Positions 11,286 through 23,105 of a stretch of DNA of 64,000 nt are shown here, one piece after another. The translations under genes and the position numbers were made by a program. This DNA is from Cololabis saira. Its lineage: Eukaryota > Chordata > Actinopteri > Beloniformes > Belonidae. The notes beneath the pieces are model-generated. The model was not told where the DNA came from and did no database searches. It saw nothing but the letters and a program-made list of their open reading frames with translations. The stretch lies in NCBI RefSeq assembly GCF_033807715.1, contig NC_084597.1, forward strand, positions 13,666,170 through 13,730,169. Reading direction: 5' to 3'. Position 1 is the stretch's first letter. Each line of letters opens with the position of its first letter.

Positions 11286-11565
11286 GGAAGAAAGAAAAAC
11301 TGCAAAACCTTTAAATTGTTAAGATGTGTTTATATTAATTTATTATAAAAATGTGTTGAGACAATTAACAAAGAAAAGGGGAAATTCAAACTGCTGGTAA
11401 AGAAATAAAATAAGATAGCATTTGAAAAATAAAATAAAATCTTATTTATTTATTTTATTTTTAAGAGAAAAAAATGTGTAATTGAAGTTACACATGTTAA
11501 TGGGCAAATATGTACTTTTTTAATATAACAGTCAGATGCAGATGTTGATACAACTATGAGGCTAC

Positions 11566-11570
<5 letters not shown>

Positions 11571-11623
<53 letters not shown>
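11571..11623. repeat. (AT)n microsatellite
   Basis: About 26 TA dinucleotides in the right part of the hAT at 8578-11736. Confidence 0.95.
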
Positions 11624-11627
<4 letters not shown>

Positions 11628-11744
11628 TATGATGTTCTGGACCTTCACTGCTATACAGTGTTAATATTTAACGGGCCTCGGGCCACTCTGTACTGAAAAA
11701 ATTGGGCCCCAAGGTCAGAAAGGTTAAGAACCCCTGTTGTAAAG

Positions 11745-12600
11745 GACGCTAATACACCAGTTTAGAGATTCTGCTGTTTCACCACTACACAACAGGAATT
11801 ATTACACAACATACATTTATGTGCTTTTCTACATTTCTTCTGCTCTGATTCACTCAGGCTTTTGGCTTGGCCAAAACATTAATGTTTTTTTTATTGATGA
11901 TAAATCCACATTAATCATTCACTTCACACAATATAACATGTCTTTACTCTGAAGGAAATCATTTTGGACTTTTTTTTAGAGAGAGAAATATGTATCAATT
12001 AAAATCACTGGTGCTGTTCTGCATGCCTGAATTGAACACAATTTTTTTTAGTATGGATCCTCCTGTTGTTGGATAATTGTGTTTTTGTAAGTAAAAGAAT
12101 AAAAAAGCAACATTCTTCATTTGTTTAACTATCACTAAAGGGCCTCAAAGGAATTAAAGGGATGATATTTGACTTGCTTTGATACCATAGCTGATGTACC
12201 AGTCCTCTCCTCGTTCATCTGGAAGCGGAGTCGTGCTCCAGAGCTTTGAGTCCCTCTGTCAACCAGTTTTCATCCTCTTTTCATTAAGAGACTCAAATAT
12301 TCCTCTTTTTTTTATTTAGCTCGTTACTTACCCTTATCACACTCATCTTTGGTTGTCTACCTCATGGGCCTTCCAGAACTTGTTTTGTTATAAGTGGGGA
12401 AACCTACATTTTAGGTTTTGAAGACCATTTGGGTACATTGATCACCTTGGAAACACACCCTTCGACCTCAACACAGTCCGGGGAAGGGTTTGTTCAGGTC
12501 ATGTCCAGTATCTGACGTCCTTGTTCATCAAAATGGGATTTCCTTGGACGACTCACAAAAATTAACAAATTTCCACCTCACCTCGACTATTTATTTTTTC
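11745..12600. other. No gene recognised
   Basis: AT-rich, with no frame of interest and no repeat termini noticed. Confidence 0.5.
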
Positions 12601-13045
12601 TTTATTAAATGTTCTATATTTATTTAATCAAAATTCCACAGGTTCACATTACAAATGTTTCACGGCACAGCGCTACTCTAACATCTATCCAAACGTGCTT
12701 ATTTTTCCATTTACTTGTCTAATGTAGGGATGCACCAGCAAAATGGGATTGAGGTTGAAGGGGAAATATTTATTAGGAACAGCAGAAATGATTTTCTGTC
12801 TGAAAACATGCATTGCACCAATGTGCTGGTATCTGGAGAGGTTTTGGGTCTCGGAAGACATGACCCCCAGGAATTCCATCCTCAGCATACCGTCCTTTAT
12901 TGATGTCGGGAGCTGGCTCCTCCATGGGAGTGAAGGAGTTTGGTGCTGGTCCCTTGCCCGTTTTACGGACCTTTGCCTTCCTCCCACCGGCTGAGAGGCG
13001 CCGAGCAATGCATCATCTGATAATAAAAAAACAAACAAAAAAAAC
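12601..13045 (-). other. Candidate terminal exon or retrocopy, unresolved
   Basis: On the minus strand a pyrimidine-rich tract ends in TTATTATCAG near 13018, resembling a splice acceptor. About 330 bp of moderately GC-rich sequence follow, open in one frame to a stop at 12685. A second frame, with a stop shortly after the motif PAHWCNACF, also looks protein-like, containing KAKVRKTGKGP and GIPGGHVFRDPKP. An AATAAA-type signal lies near 12602-12607. I recognise neither reading. It could be a real last exon, a processed pseudogene or chance. Confidence 0.25.
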
Positions 13046-15290
13046 AGACCACCTAACGACTCTGAAGAGATTTTTATACTTTGGTTATTTATTCTTCTTA
13101 ATTGCCATGCTCTAATAGCGATTCATGGATTAAACCAAGTAATAAAAGAAAATAAGACAGGGAAACCTAAAATGCAACAAAAACACTTTACTTTTCTCTT
13201 GAGAGCCTTTTTGGTCGCTGACCTGACGTTCTTCTGACTTTTCAGTAGCTGCAGTGAATCGGTAGAAATATACAATCATGACCAGTTTACATGTATTTTT
13301 TGTGATATTTTGCTGTAAATGTTAATCCCTTCACATGGAGGAGTCGATTTTTGTTGTTGTTTTTTTTTCCATGAACTCTGCATGGACTCCCCTCTGCCTT
13401 GTTCCGGTATTATCCGTGACCTTCGCTCCCTCTGACAGCTGATCCAGGCGTTGCATCCATCAACATTCACATGTTAAAGGTCAGTGTCTATTTGTGCGTT
13501 ATCGGCCATCGATGCTTTGCTAGTATCTCAGCCCTTCTTGAAGCAGGTCCACTGAGTCTATTTTGTGTCTCCTGGTCTCTGTATCAGCAGTAATTACCCA
13601 CCAGGCATTACGTTCCTTCTTCTGGGAACTGGGGTGCCAGCTCTGAGCTTACATTTGTTTTTTTATTTGCAAAAATAAAGAAAGGTATGTAAATAAGGTT
13701 CCTTGGGAATACTTTGAAATAGTTTTATTTCCACCTCAGCATGCACTCTGCAGCCTCCTGGGAGAAAACAGACTTTCGACAGAGTTTCGTCAACTTCATC
13801 TCCGAGAAGAGCCAATAAAGTACTTCCTTTTTAGCCGCTTATAGATTAAACCGAGTGAAGCCACGCAAAGATTTACTTGTAATCTCTTAGGATTTTCATG
13901 TGGTCAACATAACTAAATTGTTTGTTTTCACCACAATTCCTTCGGTGAGAAATGACCTTTCAAAACCCAGCTTCCCTCTTGATGACGAAGACATTAACTA
14001 CGATGAAGAATTTTTATTAAAAATAAATAACATATCATAGCATGATATGAGGATCGTTGCTAGACATAATTTTTCTTCCACATTCCAGGGATTTGTGGCA
14101 TCAAGTGTTTTGTGTAGTACTGACTACTGGAGCAAAAAAGCTATGTAAAGTCCCCCTGACACACATTAATGCAGCAGTACAAAACGACACAGCACAAATG
14201 TCTACACTGACAAGTCCAACGTCAGAATCAGCCACAAGCATGCTTGGCCCCAGTGACTTAGGAGAGCCACTCCTGTCCTTGCCTTCTCTGGGAAAAGTAT
14301 TTATCTTCAACAGATCACAAGCAGTAATTTGGCCTGGATTCAGTGGTCACGAGAGCACTTCAGAGCTTGGATTCGAATCATAAATGTAGTCCAGTTAAGG
14401 TCATCCAAAGTGCTGTGAAGCTCTTACGCCTTTCCCATAGATAGAAGGAAGAGAATCTTAAAAGACGGCAAACACAGGGTTCAGCTGTAATGGCCTGGAT
14501 CAGATATCAGAATGGAGATTCTAGGAACAACTTAATCCATTTGGGATCAATGCCATAGCGTCTTTTAAGTGATCCAGTTCATGTTTTATTGTAATGATGG
14601 GAGTCATCAAAATATAAAACTTTCGATATTAGCTGAACTCCTGATGGATGCCTCATGGATAGTTTGACTCTGGTGCTTTCAAGCTTACATTTAACCACAT
14701 AACGTGTGGAAATAAAAGTAGTTTACAGTAAGAAATTGAAGAAAAAAAATTCCACGTGAACACCAAAATCCCATTATCCATTATTAAATTCTATTGCGTC
14801 CCAGAGGACTTTGCTACTGAGGGTCTGTAATGGCTCCTTAAGCCTCTACACAAAAAGTCTCGTAACATTTTTTGGTTTCATTAAATTCACAAATACATTA
14901 GGAACACACTTAATTATTTTGCATATTTCATCTTTTTTATGAACAAGTTTTGGCAATAGTTAACTGATTGAGTGCACACATTTAGTTGACTAATTTATTT
15001 TGTCACCTTGTTGATTTGGTTATTCTTTAGGTAATACATCTTTCTTTGAGTTGCCATTTCAGGAGAGACTGTGGTGAAGGGGAAGTTGCCAGGGCTGTTG
15101 AAAAGCATCCCAGCTGCTACAAATCTGTTCAAATGGGGCTGAAGCCTAATTGGAGAATTCCACTATATTTGTAGATAAGGGTTTAGGAAAAGTTTATGTT
15201 TCATATTTGGCTTGTTTTGTGTTTTCTCCTTTTATTTGGGCAGTTTGGTTATTTAAATTAATTTCCCCATGGGTTACTCTTTAAGACTGT
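13046..15290. other. No gene recognised
   Basis: Moderately AT-rich, with short frames only. The plus-strand frame at 14057-14383 has a serine-rich translation but matches no family I know. No transposon termini were noticed. Confidence 0.45.
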
Positions 15291-16545
15291 ATTCAATTCA
15301 ATTCAATTTTATTTATATAGCGTCTATTACAACAGAAGTTGTCTCTAGGTGTTTTCCAGAGACCCAGAACATGACCTCCGAGCAATTATTACATAAACAT
15401 AACATAAACAATGGCAGGTAAAAAACTCCCCTAGTGGGAGAAAAACCTTAAGCCAAACAGTGGCAAAGAAAAACTCCCCTTTAGGAGGGAAGAAACCTTG
15501 AGCAGGACTAGGCGCATAAGGGGGGACCCTCCTGCCGGAGGTCAGCTGGGCAGAGCAGGAAAAGAGAGAACAGACATTGAAGAACAGAGAAAGGAGAGAC
15601 AGACACAATGGCTAACTGTTGCACTACAGGGATGACTATACAAGCAGGTCAGGATGTCAGCAAGCATATAGCAGACATCCACACAGACAGGTGGAAGCAA
15701 GCAGTGGAGTGATCAGAGGGGGGGACTGCAGCTCAGCATGCAGTTCCTGAAGCTCTAACCTGCAAACATTCACAAAAGAGAAAAGGAGGGAGGAGTTGGG
15801 GGGGCAACCAGCACAACAAACTGCAAGAACAATGGAGAACAATGATGGTTATGAGATACTTCTAATTAATAACTGAGAAAGGAAAGAGAAAGAGGGATGA
15901 TGGGCACCACTCAGTGGATCATGTTGGTGCCCCCCTGCAGCATAGGCCTATGGCAGCATATCTACAGCGAAGCTCTGTTTAAGACTAACTGCTCTAGTCT
16001 TGTCCTATAGCTGCAGCTATGACTACTGACCTTAACACACTAGAGTTTACACTAACTGTAGGCTTTACTAAACAGAAAGGTTTTTAGTTTTGGTTTTAAA
16101 GGTGGAGGTGGTGCCTGATAACAGAAGGCCTGCGCTCCAAATCTACATTTGGATACTCTAGGAACTGGTTAGAGACCCTTCTTCTCAAAGGAGCAACTGC
16201 ATCTAACGCTGAGTGCAGCAAATCTGCAGTGTTACTAGCAAAGAAATCAACATCTGGAGAGGTAGAACCCAGGTCACTGGCCTCAACTACTTCACTATTT
16301 TCCACTGTTGTAAGATGAGCGATGGGCAGACAATCAGGGCAGATGGGAACCAGGGAAGTCAAGACAGAACTGAAACACAGACACTGGTTTCAAGTTAAAA
16401 CAGGAACTGACCAAACCGTGACACCTTATTAGAATCGCCAATTACATAATGTGTTCCTATATTTTCATTGGCAGGCAGTAGTCCTCGAGAAGCAGCAGAG
16501 AAGTGTGTAAGACTGCAGCTCTGCATCCCAGGCTGGATCCTGGAG
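15291..16545 (-). pseudogene. L2/CR1-like LINE, 3' half, truncated
   Basis: On the minus strand the element ends at 15291 in AATTG repeats preceded by GCTATATAAATAAAATTG, the L2-type tail. The 3' region contains the complements of AAACTCCCCTTTAGGAGGGA and CTTGAGCAGGACTAG, typical of a common percomorph repeat. Further 5', at about 16362-16160, the reading DLLHSALDAVAPLRRRV resembles the pre-RT linker of L2-type ORF2. The RT domain itself is absent, so it is a deleted copy. A roughly 35-bp stretch near 16330-16366 also occurs near 52395-52430 and may belong to another repeat. Confidence 0.65.
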
Positions 16546-16547
16546 TG

Positions 16548-16769
16548 TCAATGGGAGTGTTTAATGATATTAGCCAAATGTCTACAAATAAGAACTGCAC
16601 CATCCCGGTTGGGATGAATGTCATCTCTTCTAATCAGACCAGTGCTGAATATGTGGGTGAAACCTCTCTCACATCTTCTCTGCCAATGCCAAACAACGTA
16701 TTTGCCGTTGACCTGTTTGGTGGTGGTGTTTGGTGGATAGGATGATTGAAGTTTGAAGAAACAACACAT
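16548..16769 (-). pseudogene. Possible esterase-like fragment of a LINE ORF1
   Basis: An open 73-codon minus-strand frame contains FSTGLIRRDDIHPNRDGAVL. A D-x-x-H-P block followed by a Gly-Ala pair is the C-terminal catalytic block of GDSL/SGNH esterases, a domain known in ORF1 of CR1-like LINEs. Its position immediately 5' of the L2-like 3' half on the same strand fits ORF1 of the same degraded element. Only this block is seen, so the call is tentative. Confidence 0.4.
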
Positions 16770-16809
16770 ATTGTTAATTTAACAATTTTTCTCCTAAACC
16801 AACAGGAGC

Positions 16810-17610
16810 CTCAGTAGCATGTGGAATAACCAAACACAGCCACAACAGCCTGGCTACTCCTCCTCATGCAGGTGACCAGCCTGATCACACACTGTTGTGG
16901 GATGGCATCTCATTCTTGAACCAGCGTTTGTCGCAAAGTCGGCCAAGGTGGTTGTGTTGACTATGGCATGGAACAACACGCCCAAGCTGATGCTATGTGT
17001 ATTCATTGCGGTTGATGTCAGGACTCCTGACAGCCCATTCCATCCGCTCCACTCCCAAATTCTGGCAGTAGTCTCTGATAAACCCTGCTCTGTGGGGGAG
17101 AGCGTTGTCATTTTAGAGGATAGGGTTGGGTCCCAGACTGTGGAGATGTGGGATTTCCACTAGTTGCAGAATCTCATATTGATATCTCTCTGCATTGAGA
17201 TTGCCTCCAATGATGATGACCTTTGTTTTTCCAGGGGAGGGTGATGCTGCCCTACACCATCACACTGCCCCAACTAAAAGATGTCAATATATTGGTTCAG
17301 CAATTAACAATACGCTCACCATGTCTTTGACCATTTGATACTTTGACCCTATGACCCAACTGCCGTGGGCAGTCTGGACATAACATTCCTCCACATGTTG
17401 AGGTTCCAGTGAACGTGTTGCAGAGACCAGCTCAAACAGGCCTGATTGTGAAAGGCGGTCATGGCATGGCTCCTGTCAGACCTATGAGACCAGAGATTGG
17501 CTCCTTGCAGTCTGTTTCAGATTGTCTGGGCAGACAGCTGTCTGCCATATCGTCCTGCAAACCTTGACTGGGTACCAGAAACTCAAAACAAGAGTAAATA
17601 GCAACAGTTT
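16810..17610 (-). pseudogene. Tc1-like transposase pseudogene
   Basis: On the minus strand 17570-17380 reads GRYGRQLSAQTI, a stop, then NRLQGANLW and LSWSLQHVHWNLNMWRNV, the linker region of a Tc1-like transposase. Lower down come GSVMVWGSITLPWK at about 17260-17220, then HRAGFIRDYCQNLGVERMEW and SPDINRNEY, corresponding to the region of the second and third catalytic acids. Several stops and frameshifts are present. The aligned part covers roughly two thirds of the usual ~340 residues. No terminal inverted repeats were recognised. Confidence 0.75.
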
Positions 17611-17925
17611 TTCAACAGTATGATTTATTACCACAAAGCATTGTTACATCAAAGAAATAACCTACCAACCCAAATCTTGGTACTTTTTGTGTTACGTTTA
17701 GTTGGGTCAATTTGAGGTTGTGGAGCTTTCAGATGACAAATGGACTGCATCAGAATTCAACAATAGTCTTATCAAGAGCACCTGACCCATTCATGCCTAG
17801 ACTTCCTTTGGACCAATGTAATTTGCGCCAGTGTGTTGTTGGATTAGACAGTCTCAATAAAACATATTATTCAATCCCATGCACATGGTTCTTCTGGATT
17901 CAACAGGCGGTGGTACCAGCTGCTG

Positions 17926-18790
17926 CAATTCAATTCAAAAGTCTTTATTTCAAACATCATCATCATCATTTTATTTATTTCAAACCAACAAAACCACAAC
18001 TCTCGTACTACAAAACAAGAACAGAAAGTTACAAGACACCATTGAACAGAACAAACAACAATACCAACAACAGACACTATAACAAAACAAAACAAACACT
18101 GTTTGAAAAGGGGATGGCAGAAGCAAAGCTTATTAATTTCCATCCCCCGCCAACACACATATAACAAAGACAACCATAACACAAAGTTACTCCCTTAAAC
18201 CCCTCTTCCCCTCAATCATTTCATTTCTTTACATCAGTTTATCTCCCCTTCCCTTTTATACATTTCAAAGACTGCTTTTCTGTACTTACTTTTAAATTGA
18301 CTGACACTTTGACTAAGTTTAATTTCATCTTCAAGGCTGTTCCACAGAATAACCCCTCCAACAGAAAGACACATACTCTTAAGAGTTGATCTTACACTTT
18401 GTTGTTGCAATTACATTTTTTTTCTTAAGTCATACCTTTTACAACCTTCCCTGTCATAAAATAATTTTTGAATTAAACTTGGCAGAAGATAGTTTTTAGC
18501 TTTATACATGATTAATGCAGTTTTCAATTTTACCAAATCAAAAAATTTTAACGCAGAGGCCTTAAGAAAAAGTAAATTAGTTTGATCATTGAACCTGACA
18601 TTGAAAACTGTTCGTATGGCTCTTTTTTGTAATATGTATAAAGGCAACAGGTTGGTTTTATATGCATTACCCCAGACTTCCACACAGTTTCCACACACAA
18701 TTCAAAAAAGTAACAGACATGCCTGAACATTTGAACAATGAATGCAAGAGAGACACTTTTTTTATTTTTGGTAGCAGCAGCAGTCATGAG
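17926..18790 (-). pseudogene. LINE reverse-transcriptase C-terminus and 3' end
   Basis: A minus-strand open frame (18411-18698) contains EVWGNAYKTNLLPLYILQKR, then AIRTVFN and KFFDLVKLKTALIMYKAKN, the C-terminal region of a fish non-LTR RT. The 3' end lies at about 17926, where the plus strand shows CAATTCAAAAGTCTTTATTT. The start of the RT and the endonuclease are missing, as in ordinary 5' truncation. The 3' end at 59300-59925 is probably from a related family. Confidence 0.75.
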
Positions 18791-19234
18791 ATGTTCGAAA
18801 AGAAGGAAGAAATAAAAAAACGTATGATCTCCTGCCCCTTGAAATCAATACTATTCTTTCATATGCACCCTTGTTATTAGATATCAGAAATTTTGATGTA
18901 CTTAGAAGTTACATAAATTAATAGTAAGAATTTTACACAGTATAAATATATATTGGGGTATAGCTGAGTATAAATTAGCAGATACCTGAGTGATTATTAT
19001 CAGTTATATGTCACTGTAAACACTATTTACCCTGAGTCCTTGTATTTGTCTGTATATGAAAGTATACATTATTTACAATGTGAATTTATATTCACCCGTG
19101 TACAATCTTATTCATTACAATCATTCTTACTTAGATATTTCTACACACATTAAAGCATACATGCACACATATACTGTAATTGTAACTGTTCATATATGTA
19201 GAGATACACACATGTCCACATACAGATAAACACT
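18791..19234. other. No gene recognised
   Basis: AT-rich spacer between a LINE fragment and a Tc1 element; nothing supported. Confidence 0.5.
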
Positions 19235-19439
19235 TACGGTGGGGCAAAAAAGTATTTAGTCAGACGCCAATGGTGCAAGTTCTCCCACTTAAAAAGATGA
19301 TAGAGGCCTGTAATTTTCATCAGGTACACTTCAACCATGAGAGACAGAATGGGGGGAAAGAATCCAGGAAATCACATTGTAGGATTTTTACCGATTCATT
19401 CCATCCATCAATTGGTAAATTCCTCTGTAAAATAAGTAT

Positions 19440-20740
19440 TTGGTCACCTACAAACAAGCAAGATGGCGTTCACAGACCTGTAACTTCTTCTTTATGAGGC
19501 TCCTGAATGACCTGCGGAGAGCTGGGATCAAAGTAACAAAGGTACCATCAGTAACACACAACCCCGCCAGGGACTCCGATCCTGCAGTGCCAGACGTGTC
19601 CCCCTGCTTAAGCCAGTACATGTTCAGTCTGAAGTTTGCTGGAGAGCATTTGGATGATGGAGAAGAGAATTGGGAGAATGTTATATGGTCAGATGAAACC
19701 AAAACAGAACTTTTTGGTAGAAACATAACTTGTCGTGTTTGGAGGAGAAAGAAAGCTGAGTTGCATCCAAAGAATACCAAACCTACTGAGAAGCATGGGG
19801 GTGGAAACATCATGCTTTGGGGATGTTTTTCTGCAAAGGGACCAGGACGACTGATCCCTGTAAGGGAAAGAATGAATGGGGCCATGTATCATGAGATTTT
19901 GAGTGAAAACCTCCTTCCATCAGCAAGGCATTGAAGATGAAACGTCGCTGGGTCTTTAGCATGAAAATGATCCCAAACACACCGCCCGGGCAATGAAGGA
20001 GTGGCTTCGTAACAAACATTTAAAAGGTCCTGGAGTGGCCTAGCCAGTCTCCAGATCTCAACCCCATAGAAAATCTTTGGAGGGAGTTGAAAGTCCGTGT
20101 TGCCCAGCGACAGCCACAAAACATCACTGCTCTAGAGGAGATCTGCATGGAGGAATGGGCTAAAATACCACCATCAGTGTGTGAAAACCTTGTGAAGACT
20201 TAGAGCCCAGATATACTTGCAGTTCATCATGGCCGCCAAGCGTATCCTGCGTTCATTTGACGCGTCGACGTGCACATTCTCAAAAAGACACTGAACGCAG
20301 TTCTTGCCTGCAGTTCTCGCTCTGCCCGCGAGTGGCGCTGGTCCCGGTCAGATACCAGCTGGTCACAAGTGACAACGCGGAGGTCGCTGGCGCCGTTTCC
20401 TTTGCCGAGATCGCAAGCAAAGCAATGTTATAATCTCCTACATCGTCCAATGGTGTCATGTTAACTTGTTCGTTGTTCTAATCTGCTACTACCGCTGCTA
20501 CTACCGCTACTACTAAATATTTAATCACTTTTCCAACTGTTGCTCTGCTTACTGCCCCCTATCGGTCACCGCCGGTACGACACGCTCTCCTCGCGTACTA
20601 CGCGAGCAACGTTGCAGTTGGTGGTGCACGCGAACGGACGCGAACGCAAGCACAAACAGCAGGTATATCTGGGCTCTTACAGAAAATGTTTGACCTCTGT
20701 CATTGCCAACAAACGTTTTATAACAAAGTATTGAGATGAA
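19440..20740 (+). pseudogene. Tc1 transposase, internally deleted and split
   Basis: The longest clean frame (to 19934) covers the catalytic region. The first acid is in VIWSDETK (Asp codon at 19692), followed by [20 protein letters not shown]. The second, in HENDPKHTAR, is near 19969, and the last, in [11 protein letters not shown], is near 20069; they are about 100 nt apart and sit in shifted frames. Most of the N-terminal helix-turn-helix is gone: sequence jumps after CTTCTTCTTTATGAGGCTCC, and again near 19620. The end, KTY then RKCLTSVIANKRFITKY, is split by the MITE at 20203-20676. It cannot make active enzyme. Confidence 0.85.
20203..20676. mobile_element. TTA-flanked MITE inside the Tc1 transposase
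   Basis: Terminal inverted repeats GAGCCCAGATATACTTGC and GCAGGTATATCTGGGCTC, with TTA duplicated exactly at 20200-20202 and 20677-20679. Removing the element and one TTA restores an in-frame Tc1 C-terminus, direct proof of insertion. A 3-bp TTA target is typical of PIF/Harbinger. The 474-bp body is GC-rich and non-coding. Confidence 0.88.
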
Positions 20741-20941
20741 CTTTTGTTATTGATCAAATACTTATTTTCCACTATAATTTGCTAAAAAAATTTGATTTTC
20801 TGGATTTTTTAAAATTTTGTCTCTCATACAGTAGTTGAGATATAGGCTACCTGCGAGGAAAATTACAGGCCTCTCTTATTTTTTTAAGTGGGAGAACTTG
20901 CACAACTGGTGTCTGACTAAATAGTTTTTTGCCCCACTGTA

Positions 20942-21856
20942 TATAAACCTACAACCATAAAAGTCCAGCCCCCACCATTAACCCCTCACACAACGCCCCC
21001 CCCCCTCAATACAATGACGGCATGTGTTGAAGTCAAACATGCATCCACGATTAGTGGAGCCCAGCATATGAGCAAACAAAGCTTCTCCATTAGGAATGGC
21101 GTCTTATTTGATCTACAACGAAATCACATTTTCAGTCCTGATGAAATAGCAGCTGAATCAAGTAAACAAGGATGAAGACAGTCAAATTAACCATATGTTC
21201 AGCACGTTCCTGTATCCCACTCACTGTAGCCAAAATGTGCAAGAGTCACGAGGACTTTGAAAGCCTCTTCATCTCACACATTCAGGTCTGGATGGGTCAT
21301 TGCCCCCAACACGGATATCATCATAACTTTTATATGAAAAAATATGCAAACAAACTGTCATATTAACATGTTTGTAGCTTTAGTAAAGTCAGGCTTAACA
21401 GTAAATCTGCTTCAAGCCATGTTGGAGAGCATTTCTTTCCATTCTCCTCATGTTAATAAACAAGCGCATTCCTTTGAATGATCGTCTCGAAGGGATTCAT
21501 CTGGGTGGTTATCAAAACAAAGAAACTGCAATCAGTAAGGAAGACCCTTTTCCATCAGTGGTCTTTGTGTGTCGCCATATTGTGAAAAATAAAGATTTGG
21601 GTTTCTAGTGTCCCGATAGCTTTTCATTCTGCAATATAAATTAATGAATTTATTCCTGATGGCTGGCTCCTATGGAAAGCGCCTGTTCAAAGCATCTTGG
21701 GAAAACAGTGTTTTCAAGCAGAGCATCAAAAATAGCCAAAGAGTTTAGCCAAACCTTATGGAAACACAAAGCCGTTATCCAATCAAAGCAGACATTTGTC
21801 ATTTAAACTTGGAGAACCAATAGTGATTGGTGGAGTCAGTTTCCCTCCAGCCAAAA
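20942..21856. other. No gene recognised
   Basis: Includes a C-rich run at about 20996-21006 and AT-rich sequence. Frames here have no recognisable motif. Confidence 0.45.
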
Positions 21857-22218
21857 GGTTGCTGGATAGATTCCCAGCTCTGCTTTGTGCTAAAGTGTTC
21901 CAGGGCAGGACATTGATCCCCCAGCCACTCATAGTGCTGGTCCAAACGCCAGATAAACTGTGAGGGTTGTGTCAGGAGCACTAGCGGAGCAGGCGGGCGG
22001 GCAGAGGGGGCGGCCGCCCCGGGCCCACTGCTGTGTGGGGGCCCACGCCGAAGGGGGAAAAAAAAGTGTTCTGAATAAAAGAACGAACGTTAGACTATAT
22101 AACAATTGCGTTCATAAGGATTAAGTTGTTTAAAAAATAAAAATGAAAGAAATAGTCCCTTCTCCCCTTGTGTGTCTGCCTGTCATGCACGGGTTCGCAC
22201 GCGCATGTTGTCTGTTTA

Positions 22219-22384
22219 AGGCTGATTTATGGTTCCGCGTTACACCAAGGAAGAGCCTACGGCGTAGGGTACGGCGTAGGGTACGGCGTAGGGTACGGCG
22301 TAGGGTACGGCGTAGGGTGTGCGTCGCCGCGTACCCTACGCCGTAGCCTCTGCATTGGTGTAACGCGGAACCATAAATCAACCT
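22219..22384. mobile_element. Palindromic TTA-flanked MITE (family H, copy 1) with 12-bp expansion
   Basis: Ends AGGCTGATTTATGGTTCCGC and its near complement, flanked by TTA at 22216-22218 and 22385-22387. The left arm carries five copies of TACGGCGTAGGG where copy 2 has two. Arginine-rich open frames here are a by-product of this array. Other family members lie at 23730, 37638, 41320 and 57523. Confidence 0.82.
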
Positions 22385-22904
22385 TTAGCCAGTTGTCTCA
22401 TCAGAAGTAGCCTTAAAGCAGGAAAGTCATGCCGAGTTTCAGCAGGCTGAAAACTATCTCCGGGCTCCACGGATGAGGCCTCAAACCCCGCCTTGCTCTC
22501 AATCGAGAGGGACATCGCCGTTGATGAGAGCAAAGTGATTGAAAGGTTTGCGGCGATGAAGAACCGGCTGATCGTTAAATGTGTACCGCCCCCCTCCTTG
22601 GATGGAAATATGTTTTGTTGTGGTTCTCTGCCCACCGCTGGATGAAACCATCATTGGTAAGCTGTCACAATATTAATTATTTCTGATAACATTGTCATAA
22701 TGCTGAATATATGGCCTTTCCTATATTGTTTGTTGCTGTTTGACCGCCGTGTCGCTCGGTCATTGTGTTAAATACATGTCGTCGCACATTGTAAACTGTT
22801 GTCGTGTAGGTTGAACACGTGTGTCTGAATTGTGCTACTCGGCAAATTCGACATCTATGGCTAAGATGAAAACTTAGCCTTAAAAATAAAGATATCCCCA
22901 CAAT

Positions 22905-23105
22905 AAGTCATAAAAATTTGTCGAAATTATGAGATAGAAAGTCATAATTATGAGATAGAAAGTCGAAATGATGAGATATAAAGTCGAAATGATGAGATAT
23001 AAAGTCGAAATTATGAGATAGAAAGTCATAATTATGAGATAGAAAGTCGAAATTATGAGATAGAAAGTCGAAATTATGAGATAGAAAGAAATTATGACTT
23101 TCTAT
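22905..23105. repeat. ~21-bp minisatellite (GAGATAGAAAGTCGAAATTAT)n-type
   Basis: About nine units with variants of GATAGAAAGTCGAAATTATG, ending in a small palindrome around ATTATGACTTTCTATG. The same array, with fewer units, recurs at 23907-24045 in the duplicated unit. Confidence 0.9.

Larger units (their letters stand above)
8578..11736 (+). mobile_element. hAT transposon with perfect 8-bp target duplication
   Basis: The element starts CAGTGATTCTTAACC and ends GGTTAAGAACCCCTG, imperfect terminal inverted repeats of hAT form. The target duplication TTGTAAAG is exact at 8570-8577 and 11737-11744. Inside, 10875-11285 holds remnants of both ends of a hAT transposase, while the catalytic middle is missing. 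A second DNA element (8801-10482) is inserted, itself carrying a small hAT MITE and a SINE. It is a dead, internally deleted copy whose boundaries are unusually well supported. Confidence 0.93.
19237..20939 (+). mobile_element. Tc1-like transposon with both termini
   Basis: Left end CGGTGGGGCAAAAAAGTATT and right end AATAGTTTTTTGCCCCACTG, flanked by TA at 19235-19236 and 20940-20941, the Tc1/mariner target duplication. The inverted repeats extend about 85 bp and include CAAGTTCTCCCACTTAAAAA and its complement. A transposase pseudogene lies inside, and a 474-bp MITE interrupts it near the 3' end. Without that MITE the element would be about 1.23 kb, shorter than an intact ~1.6-kb copy, because the N-terminal coding part is deleted. 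Confidence 0.92.

Noticed and set aside
17712..18182. 150-codon plus-strand frame and its antisense partner
   Set aside because: They lie in the 3' UTR of a minus-strand LINE fragment; AAC/CAT-rich composition explains them.
22143..22410. Arginine-rich repeated protein reading
   Set aside because: It is a translation of the TACGGCGTAGGG array in a palindromic MITE.
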